DNA from: Gaiellasilicea sp033857955
GTDB taxonomy: Bacteria; Actinomycetota; Thermoleophilia; Gaiellales; Gaiellaceae
Assembly (NCBI GenBank): GCA_033857955.1
Contig: JAWVCW010000023.1
Coordinates: 5,243-69,242 of the forward strand
Length of the DNA stretch: 64,000 nt
Direction of reading: 5' to 3'
How positions within the stretch are numbered: the stretch's first letter is position 1; the number at the start of each line of letters is the position of its first letter. The notes beneath the pieces were generated by a model. That model was not told the DNA's origin, did not search any database, and worked only from the letters and a program-made list of their open reading frames with translations. Below are positions 26,311 through 35,352 of the stretch, in pieces. Position numbers and translations under genes: made by a program.

Positions 26311-27806
26311 ACGCCCCCTCCCGCACGGCCCCGCTGACGGGCGAGCAGTACGTCGAGACGCTCCGCGACGGCAGGGAGATCTACATCGACGGCGAGCGCG
26401 TCGAGGATGTGACCACCCACCCGGCGTTTCGGAACGCCGTCCGCTCCGTGGCACGCCTCTACGACGCCCTGCACGACCCGGACCAGCGCGACGTGCTGCT
26501 CGGCGTCGACCGGCTCGGGATCACGACGCACAAGTTCTTCATGCCCAGCTACTCGTCGGAGGAGCTGGTCGCCGCGCGCGAGGCGATCGCGGCGTGGTCG
26601 CGGCTCTCCTACGGCTACATGGGACGCACGCCCGACTACAAGGCGTCGTTCATGGCGACGCTCGGCGCCAGCCCCGACTTCTACGCGCCGTTCGAGGAGA
26701 ACGCGCAGCGGTGGTACCGGCACTACGCCGAACAGGCGCTCTTCCTCAACCACGTCCTGATCAACCCGCCCATCGACCGGGACAAGGCGGTGCACGAGGT
26801 CGAGGACGTCTACGTGCACGTCGTGCGGGAGCGGGACGACGGGATCGTCGTCAGCGGCGCGAAGATGCTCGCCACGGGATCTGCGCTGACGCATGCGACG
26901 TTCGTCGCGCAGAACAGCGCGGTGCAGCTCGAGCCGGGGAAGGCGGAGGACTACGCGCTCGTGTTCATCGCGCCGATGGACACCCCCGGCAAGAAGCTGA
27001 TCTCGCGGCGGTCATATGAGCTGTCCGCCGGCTCGCCGTGGGACAACCCGCTCTCGAGCCGCTTCGACGAGAACGACGCCGTCGTGATCTTCGACGACGC
27101 GTTCATCCCCTGGGAGAACGTGCTCGTCTACCGCGACGTCGAGAAGGCGACCGGCTTCTACGCCGCATCCGGCTTCATGAACCGCTACACGCTGCAGGCC
27201 GGCACGCGACTCGCCGTCAAGTTCGACTTCGCGTGCGGCCTGATCGCTCGGGCGCTCGAGGCGAACGGCACGGCGGGCTTCCGCGGCGTGCAGGCCCAGC
27301 TGGGCGAGCTCGTCGGCTGGGGCAACCTCATGTGGGCCCTGACCGCCGCACTCGCGCACGACCCGCAGGAGGGACCGGGTGGGACGGTGATGCCGAAAGG
27401 GGAGTTCGCGGTCCTCGTGCGGCTCTTCGGGGCGATGGCGTGGCCGAAGGTCGAGGAGGTCGCCGGCAACGTCCTCGGCGGCAGTCCGCTCGTGACGCCG
27501 TCGAGCAACCGCGACCTGCAGAACCCGGAGCTGCGGCCGCTGATCGACCGCTTCTACCGTGGCTCGACGGGGTCGGCCGAGGAGCGGATCAAGCTGTTCA
27601 AGCTCCTCTGGGACGCGCTCGGCACCGAGTTCGGCGCGCGGCACACGCTCTACGAGCGCAACTACGGCGGCAACCACGAGCAGGTGCGGATCGACTCGCT
27701 CAACTTCAACCGGCGGCGCGGACGCCTCGAGGAAATGCAGACGCTCGTCTCCCGCTGCCTCGCCGACTACGACCTCGACGGCTGGACGGACGATGTCTGG
27801 ATCTGA
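26307..27806 (+). CDS. HpaB-type FADH2-dependent monooxygenase
   Basis: A 499-residue flavin-dependent hydroxylase of the 4-hydroxyphenylacetate 3-hydroxylase large-component family. It has the N-terminal LTGEQYVETLRDGREIYIDG, the central YGYMGRTPDYKASFMATLGA and the flavin-site SGAKMLATGSALTH. Length is normal. It overlaps the flavin reductase fusion by four bases, giving the classic two-component oxygenase. Family members act on phenols and related aromatics. Whether the substrate here is 4-hydroxyphenylacetate cannot be decided. Confidence 0.92.
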   Translation: MNAPSRTAPLTGEQYVETLRDGREIYIDGERVEDVTTHPAFRNAVRSVARLYDALHDPDQRDVLLGVDRLGITTHKFFMPSYSSEELVAAREAIAAWSRLSYGYMGRTPDYKASFMATLGASPDFYAPFEENAQRWYRHYAEQALFLNHVLINPPIDRDKAVHEVEDVYVHVVRERDDGIVVSGAKMLATGSALTHATFVAQNSAVQLEPGKAEDYALVFIAPMDTPGKKLISRRSYELSAGSPWDNPLSSRFDENDAVVIFDDAFIPWENVLVYRDVEKATGFYAASGFMNRYTLQAGTRLAVKFDFACGLIARALEANGTAGFRGVQAQLGELVGWGNLMWALTAALAHDPQEGPGGTVMPKGEFAVLVRLFGAMAWPKVEEVAGNVLGGSPLVTPSSNRDLQNPELRPLIDRFYRGSTGSAEERIKLFKLLWDALGTEFGARHTLYERNYGGNHEQVRIDSLNFNRRRGRLEEMQTLVSRCLADYDLDGWTDDVWI

Positions 27807-28566
27807 GGACGCGCGCGCCGGCCCGATCGCGACTGTCGGCCTCGTCGGCGGGATGAGCTGGGAGACCTCGGCTGTCTACTACCGGCTCATCAACGAGCGC
27901 GTGCGCGAGCGGCTCGGCGGCTTCCACTCGCCGCCGTCGGTGCTGTACTCGGTCGACTCGCACGAGATCGACGCGCTCCAGCGCTCCGGTAGCTGGACCC
28001 AGGCCGGGGAGCTGTTGACGCAGGCGGCGCTTGCGGTCGAGCGTGGGGGAGCCGACTTCCTTGTCCTCTGCACGAACACGATGCATCGAGTGTCCGCCGC
28101 GATCGAGGCCCGGGTCGGCATCCCGCTGCTGCACATCGCCGATGCCGCGGGGCGGGCACTGCGGGACCGCGAAGTCGTTCGCGTCGGCTTGCTCGGGAGC
28201 CGGTCGACGATGGAGCAAGAGTTCATCCGCGATCGACTCGCGGCCGGCGGCCTGGACGTCCGGATTCCCGCTGACGGCGAGCGCGCCGAGATCCACGGGT
28301 TCATCTTCGACGAGGTGATGCACGGCGTCGTCAGCCCCGACTCGAGCCGCAGGCTGCACGAGATCGTCGAGCGTCTGGCGGCCGACGGTGCGCAAACCGT
28401 CGTCGTCGCGAACCTCGAGCTCGACGCCCTGCTCGACGACGGCTCGGCCGCGGTGCCGTTGCTCCACACGATTCGCACCCATGCCGAGGCCGCCGCGGAC
28501 CTGGCGATCGGCGCCACACCAATGCTGGAGCGCGCGGCCTCGGCGACCTCGAGAAGTCGCTATTGA
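27793..28566 (+). CDS. Asp/Glu racemase-like protein lacking the second Cys
   Basis: A 257-residue protein of the aspartate/glutamate racemase superfamily. The start TVGLVGGMSWETSAVYYRLIN and the first catalytic Cys in LVLCTNTMH are clear. The second catalytic segment, normally GCTE, reads VVANLELDALL, so the second Cys is replaced. Two-base racemisation should be impaired; a hydrolase, lyase or isomerase role is possible. The start overlaps the HpaB gene by 14 bases, which ties it to that pathway. Confidence 0.82.
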   Translation: MSGSEDARAGPIATVGLVGGMSWETSAVYYRLINERVRERLGGFHSPPSVLYSVDSHEIDALQRSGSWTQAGELLTQAALAVERGGADFLVLCTNTMHRVSAAIEARVGIPLLHIADAAGRALRDREVVRVGLLGSRSTMEQEFIRDRLAAGGLDVRIPADGERAEIHGFIFDEVMHGVVSPDSSRRLHEIVERLAADGAQTVVVANLELDALLDDGSAAVPLLHTIRTHAEAAADLAIGATPMLERAASATSRSRY

Positions 28567-28642
28567 CGCCTCCGAAGATGCATATGGATGCCTGCGAAGC
28601 GACTGGGTAACGTCCAGCTACGACGCGCGAGAGGAGACGAAC

Positions 28643-29746
28643 GTGACGGAGAACGGGAAGCGGGTGGCCCAGGAGGAGAAGACGCCGGCCGAGTGGCGGC
28701 AGTCGGCGTACGAGCGCTGGCTCGAGTCCCAGGGGATTCCGGTGATCACCGGCTACGGCGTCCACGAGATGAAGGAGATCGAAGTCGCCGACTGGCCGCG
28801 CATGGAGGCCCTCGGAACCTTCATCCGGCTAGAGGGCACCGAGGACACGAACGACTCGTTCATCCTCGAATTGCCGCCGGGTCGTTCGAGCGCGGTCGAG
28901 AAGCACATCTACGAGGAGTTCTTCTTCGTGCTCTCCGGCCGCGGCACGTGCGAGGTCTGGAACCACGCCGGCGCCAAGCAGACGTTCGAGTTCCAGGAGG
29001 GCAGCCTCTTCGCCGTGCCGGTCAACTGCTTCCACCGGTTCCAGAACGGATCCGGCCGTGAGCCTGCGCGGCTTCTCGGGGTCACCACCGCGCCGCTCCT
29101 GATCAACCTCTTCCACAACCTCGACTTCGTCTTCGACTGCCCGTTCGACTTCGTCGATCGCTTCGCCGGCGAGTCCGACTACTTCGGCGGCGACGGCACG
29201 CTTCACTCCGGTCGCGTGTGGGAGACCAACTTCGTCGCGGACGCCTACAACTTCAAGCTGCACGAATGGAAGGAGCGCGGCGCCGGCGGCACCAACGTCA
29301 TGTTCGAGTTCGCGAACAACACGCTCTGCTCGCACATCTCGGAGTTCCCCGTCGGCACGTACAAGAAGGCGCACCGGCACGGCCCGGGGGCGCACGTGAT
29401 CATCCTCGCCGGAGAGGGCTTCTCGCTGATGTGGCCCGAGGGCGCAGACGACTTCGTCGACATCCCGTGGGGGCCGCTGAGCATGTTCGTCCCGCCCGGC
29501 AACTGGTGGCACCAGCACTTCAACACGGGCACGACTCCGGGCCGCTACCTCGCCGTGCGCTGGGGGGGCGCGAAGTGGAAGCTCTCGAAGTACCTCGATA
29601 TCCAGGGCGTGGACAAGAGCGTGCGCGAGGGCGGGAACCAGATCGAGTACGAGGACCAGGACCCGCGCGTGCACCGCGCGTTCACCGAGCGCGCCGAGGC
29701 GAACGGCGTCGAGGTGCGGATGGACGAGTTCCCGGTCGTCGTCTGA
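28643..29746 (+). CDS. Bicupin protein B
   Basis: A 367-residue two-cupin protein starting at GTG 28643 after GAGAGGAG. Domain 1 has EKHIYEEFFFVLSGRGT and NCFHRF. Domain 2 has KAHRHGPGAHVIILAGEGF and PPGNWWHQHFN. It has the same overall plan as bicupin A at the far end of the divergent unit, though the sequences are only loosely similar. It probably binds a metal and acts on an intermediate of the pathway served by the HpaB-type oxygenase. Confidence 0.82.
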   Translation: MTENGKRVAQEEKTPAEWRQSAYERWLESQGIPVITGYGVHEMKEIEVADWPRMEALGTFIRLEGTEDTNDSFILELPPGRSSAVEKHIYEEFFFVLSGRGTCEVWNHAGAKQTFEFQEGSLFAVPVNCFHRFQNGSGREPARLLGVTTAPLLINLFHNLDFVFDCPFDFVDRFAGESDYFGGDGTLHSGRVWETNFVADAYNFKLHEWKERGAGGTNVMFEFANNTLCSHISEFPVGTYKKAHRHGPGAHVIILAGEGFSLMWPEGADDFVDIPWGPLSMFVPPGNWWHQHFNTGTTPGRYLAVRWGGAKWKLSKYLDIQGVDKSVREGGNQIEYEDQDPRVHRAFTERAEANGVEVRMDEFPVVV

Positions 29747-29753
29747 GGCCGGG

Positions 29754-31226
29754 ATGCACGACGTTGCCGACGGCGTGAGCCACCATCACGCCGTCGGTGC
29801 GACGCAGGAGGCACCCCACGGCGAGATCGTGCGTCTCCGAAGCGTGGGAATCGACATCGGCTCCTCGACGTCGCACGTCCTCTTCTCGGACATCACGCTC
29901 GAGCGGCAGGGCAGGCACCTCTCGAGCCGCTACGAGGTCGTCGACCGGCACGTGACGCACCGCTCACCGGTCATCCTCACGCCGTACTCGCGCCCCGAGC
30001 GGGTGGATGCCGAGGCGCTCGAGCGCTTCGTCGCCGAGTCGTACGCTCGCGCGGGATTCGACCGCGACGAGATCGACACGGGCGCGGTGATCACGACCGG
30101 GGAGGCGGCGCGCAAGGAGAACGCGCCGGCGATCGTCGAGCTGTTCGCGCGCGAGGCCGGCAAGTTCGTGTGCGCCTCTGCGGGCCCGCACCTCGAGAGC
30201 ATGCTCGCGGCGCATGGCTCGGGCGCGGCGCAGCTCTCGCTCGAGCGCGGCGAGGAGGTCCTCAACGTCGACGTCGGCGGCGGCAGCACGAAGCTCGCGC
30301 TCTGTCGTGACGGTCACGTGGTGGAGACCGCCGCGCTTCGCGTCGGCGCGCGGATCCTCGCGTGGGACCGGCGCGGGCAGCTGCATCGGGTGGAAGAGAT
30401 CGGGTTGCGCCTACTGGCGGAGGCGGGCGGGGACGCGTCGCTCGGTACGGCGCCGGCGGGCGACCGGCTCGATGCCGTTGCGGCCGCGGTCGCGTCGACG
30501 ATCGTCGAAGCAGTCGCGGGCGGCTACCACACGGACGACGCCGAGATCTGGATGACGGACGCCCTGCGGACGGCGGGCCCGTTCCGCACGGTCGTCTTCT
30601 CCGGCGGCGTGTCGGAGTACGTCTACGGCCGCGAGCGGCGCGAGTTCGGCGACCTGGGGCCGAGACTCGGCCGCGAGCTCGTCAACCGCTGTGCGGAGCT
30701 GGAGGTGCTGGCGCCGACGGAGGGCATCCGCGCGACCTGTATCGGCGCCGCGCAGTACACGATCCAGGTCAGCGGGAACACGATCTTTCTCTCGCATCCC
30801 GACGTGCTGCCGGTGCGGAACGTGCCCGTCGCGGCGGTGCGCGGGCTCGTCAGCGCGAGTGCGGAGCTCGTGGCCGAGGCGACGCGGGCCGCACTTGCCC
30901 GGCTCGACGTGGATCACGGCGATGTCGCTGCTCTCGCCGTCGAGTGGCCGCACGGCACCGACTACCCATCGCTCGCAGCGCTGTGCGAGGGGCTCGCGGA
31001 CGCGCTCGCAGGGAAAGGCGAATCGTCCGACCCGGTGCTCGTCGTCCTCGACGCCGACGTCGCCAACATCGTCGGCCGGCTGTTGCGGGACGAGTTCGGC
31101 GTGCGCGCGCCGATCGTCTGCATCGACGAGGTGGAGCTCCGTGAGTTCGACTACGTGGACCTCGGCGCGCTGCTGCCCGACCAGCACGTCGTCCCGCTGA
31201 TCGTCAAGAGTCTCGTCTTCCGCTGA
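29754..31226 (+). CDS. eutA: EutA-like ammonia-lyase reactivating factor
   Basis: A 490-residue protein of the EutA family, an actin/Hsp70-fold ATPase. EutA reactivates B12-dependent ethanolamine ammonia-lyase by exchanging damaged cobalamin. It has SVGIDIGSSTSHVLFSDI as the phosphate-1 loop, VLNVDVGGGSTKLALC as phosphate-2 and VVFSGGVSEY as the adenosine motif. It starts eight bases after bicupin B, so it is in the same unit. No eutB or eutC is present in the window, which is unusual. It may serve another lyase or be repurposed. Confidence 0.82.
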   Translation: MHDVADGVSHHHAVGATQEAPHGEIVRLRSVGIDIGSSTSHVLFSDITLERQGRHLSSRYEVVDRHVTHRSPVILTPYSRPERVDAEALERFVAESYARAGFDRDEIDTGAVITTGEAARKENAPAIVELFAREAGKFVCASAGPHLESMLAAHGSGAAQLSLERGEEVLNVDVGGGSTKLALCRDGHVVETAALRVGARILAWDRRGQLHRVEEIGLRLLAEAGGDASLGTAPAGDRLDAVAAAVASTIVEAVAGGYHTDDAEIWMTDALRTAGPFRTVVFSGGVSEYVYGRERREFGDLGPRLGRELVNRCAELEVLAPTEGIRATCIGAAQYTIQVSGNTIFLSHPDVLPVRNVPVAAVRGLVSASAELVAEATRAALARLDVDHGDVAALAVEWPHGTDYPSLAALCEGLADALAGKGESSDPVLVVLDADVANIVGRLLRDEFGVRAPIVCIDEVELREFDYVDLGALLPDQHVVPLIVKSLVFR

Positions 31227-31232
31227 GAACGA

Positions 31233-31258
31233 GAGAGGCCGGCGGGCGCCGGCCTCTC
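31233..31258. terminator. Convergent bidirectional terminator
   Basis: A perfect 11-bp stem (GAGAGGCCGGC and GCCGGCCTCTC) with a GGGC loop, between the ends of the EutA-like gene and the convergent binding protein gene. Confidence 0.7.
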
Positions 31259-31281
31259 ACAGCGAACGTGACGAGGCGTCC

Positions 31282-32406
31282 TTACTGCCCGATCAGGGAG
31301 TTGAACTTCTGTGTCCAGAAGCCCCAACGGCTGACGAGCGTGCGGAGGTCGATCTGCACCATCGCCGGATTGGACGAGAAGGCGCTGTCCTTGAATTTCG
31401 GGTTCGTCGGAATCGTCCCCGTGTCGAGCTCGAGCCGCTGGCCTTCGTCGCTCAGCATCCAGTCGTAGAAGAGTAGCGCTGCGGCGGGATGCGTCATCGT
31501 GTACGGGATGCCGAGACCCTGAGGCCGCTCGATCACGGGCGCGACGATCGGCGGGCCGAACGTGACGGGGGCTCCCCTGGCGGCGAGCTGCTCGATCGGC
31601 TGAGCGTGGCTCGATACGAGCACCTGGATCTGGCCGGCAGCGAGGAGATTTGCCGCCGCCGTGTGCCCGTTGACGAGTTGCCCGTTGGCGATGACGTTCT
31701 TGAACAGCTGATCGGCGGCCTTGGTCGTCATGCGCGGCTTGCGCACCTCGGTGAAATACGTGTACATGGCGCCGAACCAGTCGATGTCGGTGGCCTCCAC
31801 CGCCAGCTTCCCCTTCCACTTGGCGGTGCCGAGCTCGGCGAACGTTCGCGGCGGAGAGGGCACGAGGGTCTTGTTCCACGCGACCACGAACCTGTCGGCG
31901 TGGTTCGACGTGAACGTGTCGAAGCGGTACCGCGGCACGATCCCCGCCCGGTACGGCGACGTGCCGTAGGGAATCAGCACGTTGTGCTTGTGCTGGAAGA
32001 TGAACATGTTCGGGCCGTTGCACTCGACGATGTCCGCCTGGCCGTTGCCGGTGCGGATCTCAGCCAGGAGCTTCGCGGTGACGTCTTCGCTCGCGGCGCG
32101 ATAGACGGTCATCTTCACGTCGGGGAAGCGGGCCGCCCACGCTTTCTGCACGGTGCCGAGCGCGGTGCTGGAGAGCGTCGTGTACCAGGTGAAGCCCCCT
32201 TCTTGCTTCGCGAGCTCGACAAGCTTCGCTCGGCGAGCGGGGAGCTTCATGCCCTTGACCTGGTCGAGGACGGACTTGAAGCTCGCGGGCGTCGGCGGAG
32301 GCGCCTTGGTCGTTCGCGCGTTCCCCGCGGAGGCCGCCAGCGCCGCGACGATCACCGCACTCGTGGCGATGAGGGCGACGAGCCGGTTCGAGACACGTGC
32401 GTGCAT
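31282..32406 (-). CDS. ABC substrate-binding protein B
   Basis: A 374-residue exported binding protein from ATG 32406, preceded by AAAGGAGA. The signal segment is LVALIATSAVIVAALAA. The mature part parallels binding protein A (GGFTWYTTLS, ADIVECNGPNMFIFQHK, THPAAALLFYDWMLSDEG). It has no permease beside it and may share the fused permease at 21413-23152. The pair suggests two related ligands delivered to one channel. Confidence 0.9.
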   Translation of the reverse strand: MHARVSNRLVALIATSAVIVAALAASAGNARTTKAPPPTPASFKSVLDQVKGMKLPARRAKLVELAKQEGGFTWYTTLSSTALGTVQKAWAARFPDVKMTVYRAASEDVTAKLLAEIRTGNGQADIVECNGPNMFIFQHKHNVLIPYGTSPYRAGIVPRYRFDTFTSNHADRFVVAWNKTLVPSPPRTFAELGTAKWKGKLAVEATDIDWFGAMYTYFTEVRKPRMTTKAADQLFKNVIANGQLVNGHTAAANLLAAGQIQVLVSSHAQPIEQLAARGAPVTFGPPIVAPVIERPQGLGIPYTMTHPAAALLFYDWMLSDEGQRLELDTGTIPTNPKFKDSAFSSNPAMVQIDLRTLVSRWGFWTQKFNSLIGQ

Positions 32407-33024
32407 TCCCGTCTCCTTTCGGGCAGCGCCGCGGGAGGCGGATGCAACGCTCCCGGGGACCACCCTCGTCGGCGCCCTCCACTGACCCTGCGCTGCTAGC
32501 GGCAGCGTTTCGGTACGTACGGGTCGATCAGTTTGGCCATCCTAACCACCGATATTCGTCCGCACTAATAGCTTTTTGCCTATGTCTTCATCAACGTCCG
32601 CCAGGGCGAACGCTCCTGACTCAGCGCCGAGCCATCGCCGGCGAAACCACCTGACCTGTGGCATCAATCATCGGGGCGCGGTCGTCACGATGAGTCGGGT
32701 CAGGGGCGAGTACCCTCGGTGCCAATCGGTACGCGATCGCCGATCACTACGGGAGGCTGACCGTCGCCAGCGACCGCAAACGCGGTTACCTGGACGGACT
32801 TCGGATCGACATCGTCCCGGAGGAAGCTCTTGTACAGGGCGGCTCGTTGGAGTCGAACTGAGAGGCCCGCGCATTTGCTTGTTGGGGAGCTCTCGGGCGA
32901 AAGAAAACATGCGTTCCGAAGGCGACGTGTTTTGGCTTTCCGGCCTCGTACCAAAGTTGACGCCGACGGCAACGCGGCCTCGTGGCCAGGTTCCGGTAGA
33001 CCGCGTTGTCCTTGGGGTTCACGT
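32407..33024. other. Gene-free stretch with a possible C-terminal remnant
   Basis: No intact gene is supported. The A/T-richer part at about 32500-32590 may hold the promoter of binding protein B. On the plus strand a short frame ends at 32861 with RGYLDGLRIDIVPEEA and similar coding-like residues. It has no start and is closed upstream by a stop near 32690, so it may be the end of a lost gene. I cannot name its family. Confidence 0.4.
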
Positions 33025-33260
33025 CTATCCGTTGCGAACGAGCTCGTGCTCGAATGCCCAGAGCGTCGCCGCGGCGCGACTGCCGACACCGGCCTTCTTG
33101 TAGACGTGTTGGCCGTCGTGTCCGACGGTCTTGACCGATGCCGAGCCGCTCACCGATCTCCCGGTTCGAGTCGCCGCGCACGAGCACGAGCAGGACTTCC
33201 AGCTCGCGCTCGGTCAGTCCGGCTGCCACCCCGAGGCGTCGTTGCTGCACGCGGTGGCCG
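33025..33260 (-). pseudogene. Frameshifted partial copy of LuxR-type HTH
   Basis: The minus strand reads AGLTERELEVLLVLVRGDSN and continues to ERLGI. The frame then shifts and continues as a second block containing YKKAGVGSRAAATLWAFEHE up to a stop at 33025. Both blocks match the C-terminus of the intact HD-domain/LuxR protein at 33700-35292. The first two thirds of that protein are absent. It is a decayed duplicate separated from its source by one small gene. Confidence 0.75.
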
Positions 33261-33332
33261 GCGGCGCCGGCCCCGCGTGCAGCAGCTTCGCGGCCGCGCC
33301 GCGCCTGTTCGGCGCCGCCACGGCGAGACACG

Positions 33333-33605
33333 CTAGGCCTCGTAACGGCCACCGAGCTCCGCCACCTGGGGCCTTCCTTTGTGCCCGGCTTCCTGCATGA
33401 TCGCCGGCACCTCGGTGTCAGAGGCGAAGTTCTGCCAGCCTTCCCCGTCCCAGTCGAAGATCACCCAGACCCGGTCCTCCTCGTTGGGATCGCGGAAGAC
33501 GGTTGCGCCCTTGGAACCGTGCTGCCTTCGCTTCTCGGCGCCCTTGGTCGAGAAGATGCTCAGGAAGCGATCGAAATCCTCGACCTGTGTCGTTGCCAGG
33601 ATCAA
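33333..33605 (-). CDS. Small hypothetical protein, TTG start
   Basis: A 90-residue protein (MILATTQVEDFDRFLSIF, VWVIFDWDGEGWQNFASD) with a ferredoxin-like beta-alpha-beta pattern seen in small stress-response or monooxygenase-like dimers. The start is TTG 33605, supported by AAGGAGGAG a few bases upstream; no ATG is available. It lies between the decayed LuxR copy and the intact regulator, so it may have been part of the same duplication. Function unknown. Confidence 0.7.
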   Translation of the reverse strand: MILATTQVEDFDRFLSIFSTKGAEKRRQHGSKGATVFRDPNEEDRVWVIFDWDGEGWQNFASDTEVPAIMQEAGHKGRPQVAELGGRYEA

Positions 33606-33699
33606 CTCTCTCCTCCTTGCGTTCTCGGCGCCGCAGGTCGACGCCGATGGTGCAGCGAGTGTGCGACTCCGGACGCCCAGGCGGAATGGGGCGAATGCC

Positions 33700-35292
33700 C
33701 TATGCGGTGCGAACGAGGTCGTGCTCGAAGGCCCACAGCGTCGCCGCGGCGCGGCTGCGAACGCCGGCCTTCTCGTAGAAGTGCTGAACGTGGTTTCCGA
33801 CCGTCTTGACGGAGATGCGGAGATCGTCGGCGATCTCTTGGTTGGACTTGCCCCGCACGAGCACGAGGAGGATCTCCAGTTCGCGCCCGGTCAGCCCGGC
33901 CGGCAGCTCGCGGGATCGCTGCCGCACGCGGTGGCCGCCGGCGTTGAGCACGGCGTCGACGGCTTCCGCGTCGAGCCGTCCCTCCGTGGCCTCGCGCAGC
34001 AGATCCGCCTCTGCGGCCGGCGCGTCGAGAGCCGGCCTGTACGGCCGCGGCTCGCGCATGGCCGCGTAGCAGTCGGCGGCGGCGAGGATTCGGGCGGCCT
34101 GATCGAGTGCCGGCGCACGGGTCCCGCGGTGGTAGCCGGAGCCGTCGAGGCGTTCGTGATGCGTGCCGGCCAGGATCCCGATCGGAGCGAGCGCCTGCGA
34201 CTGGGCGAAGGCACGTTCCGTGAAGTGAGGGTGGAGTCGCACCCGCTCCCACTCTCCGAACCCGAGCGGCCCGGGCTTCTCCCAGATCGCATTCGAGACG
34301 CCGACGCGACCGAGGTCCTGCGCGAGCGCGGCGCGGCGCACGAGCGTCACGGAAGCCGCCGGGAAGCCCATGCGCCAGGCGGCGGCCTCCGCGAGCTCGG
34401 CGACGCCCGTCGAGTGCTCGCGAAGCCACGGTGACTTGAGACCGGTGAGCGCGGCGATGGCCATGAAGGCGGCATCGACCTTTTCGCCCGCGATCAGGAT
34501 CTGTGGGAACGGCTCGCGCTCCAGCGCCTGCTCCCAGATCCGTGTCTCGTCCAGCTCGGCGAGGAGGTCGGCGAAGTTGCGCGTGGCGAGCCCGGCGAGC
34601 CGAGGCTCGTACGCGGTACCCGCTCGACGCTCGACGACGGCCCGTGCCTCGTCGGGGCCAGCGGCGGAGAGGAAGAGGGAGATGTCCCGCGCCACGTGGA
34701 GGAGACGCATCGGCAACGGGATCGCGTCGCCGCCGGCGTCCGGGAATCCCCGTCCATCCCAGCGCGCGAAGACGTATTCGAGCGCTGTCTGGATGCTTGA
34801 GCCGAGGTCGAGCCACCCTGCGAACCGCTGCGCCACCTCACACATCGCCGCGAACGCCTCACGGGCTCTCGGGCCGGCGTTGGCGATAGCCTCTTCGATC
34901 ATCGTGGCGCGGACCTCCGAGGCGTGGCCGACGCCGACGTGGGACCGGTAGAACGCCAGGACCTCCGCGGGGTTGGTCGGGTCGATGAGGAAGAACGCGG
35001 CTCTGTGCGCGATGTCGTCGCCGTACAGCTGCAACGCCTCATGCCCGTTCGACGTGCACCCGGAAGCGTGGAGGAGTGCGACGTAATACGTGTCCGCCAG
35101 CTCCTGCGTCGACGCTCCGGCCAGTTCGCCGAGACGGACCGCGAGCACCGCGGTGCGCAGCGCGTGTTCGAGCGGCTGCCCGGTGCCGAGGTCGGTCGCG
35201 AGCGAAAGTGCACCAACCACCTCGGCCGCGCGGATCGGCCGCTCGTCCGAAGGCAGCACCGCTCCGACCCGTCGGGGATTCTCCGCCCTCAC
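33700..35292 (-). CDS. HD-domain protein with C-terminal LuxR HTH
   Basis: A 530-residue protein. An N-terminal degenerate HD-like region (TYYVALLHASG) is followed by an HD-GYP-like domain (REHSTGVAELAEAAAWRMGF, AALAQDLGRVGVSNAIWEKP, GTHHERLDGSGYHRG). The C-terminus is a LuxR HTH (LTGRELEILLVLVRGKSNQE). In the HD-GYP part the metal HD pair is QD and the GYP triad is GYH, so c-di-GMP hydrolysis is doubtful and ligand sensing more likely. It is a cytoplasmic one-component regulator; targets unknown. Confidence 0.85.
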   Translation of the reverse strand: MRAENPRRVGAVLPSDERPIRAAEVVGALSLATDLGTGQPLEHALRTAVLAVRLGELAGASTQELADTYYVALLHASGCTSNGHEALQLYGDDIAHRAAFFLIDPTNPAEVLAFYRSHVGVGHASEVRATMIEEAIANAGPRAREAFAAMCEVAQRFAGWLDLGSSIQTALEYVFARWDGRGFPDAGGDAIPLPMRLLHVARDISLFLSAAGPDEARAVVERRAGTAYEPRLAGLATRNFADLLAELDETRIWEQALEREPFPQILIAGEKVDAAFMAIAALTGLKSPWLREHSTGVAELAEAAAWRMGFPAASVTLVRRAALAQDLGRVGVSNAIWEKPGPLGFGEWERVRLHPHFTERAFAQSQALAPIGILAGTHHERLDGSGYHRGTRAPALDQAARILAAADCYAAMREPRPYRPALDAPAAEADLLREATEGRLDAEAVDAVLNAGGHRVRQRSRELPAGLTGRELEILLVLVRGKSNQEIADDLRISVKTVGNHVQHFYEKAGVRSRAAATLWAFEHDLVRTA

Positions 35293-35352
35293 GTCGAGAC
35301 CCTACTGCGGTTCAGGCGGCGAGGTTCCGGGCTGTTCGACGTAGTCCGGCAG

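Noticed and set aside
32576..33103. A 175-residue plus-strand frame between binding protein B and the LuxR remnant
   Set aside because: Arg/Ser-rich, with no ribosome site. It crosses the decayed LuxR copy antisense and matches nothing recognisable.
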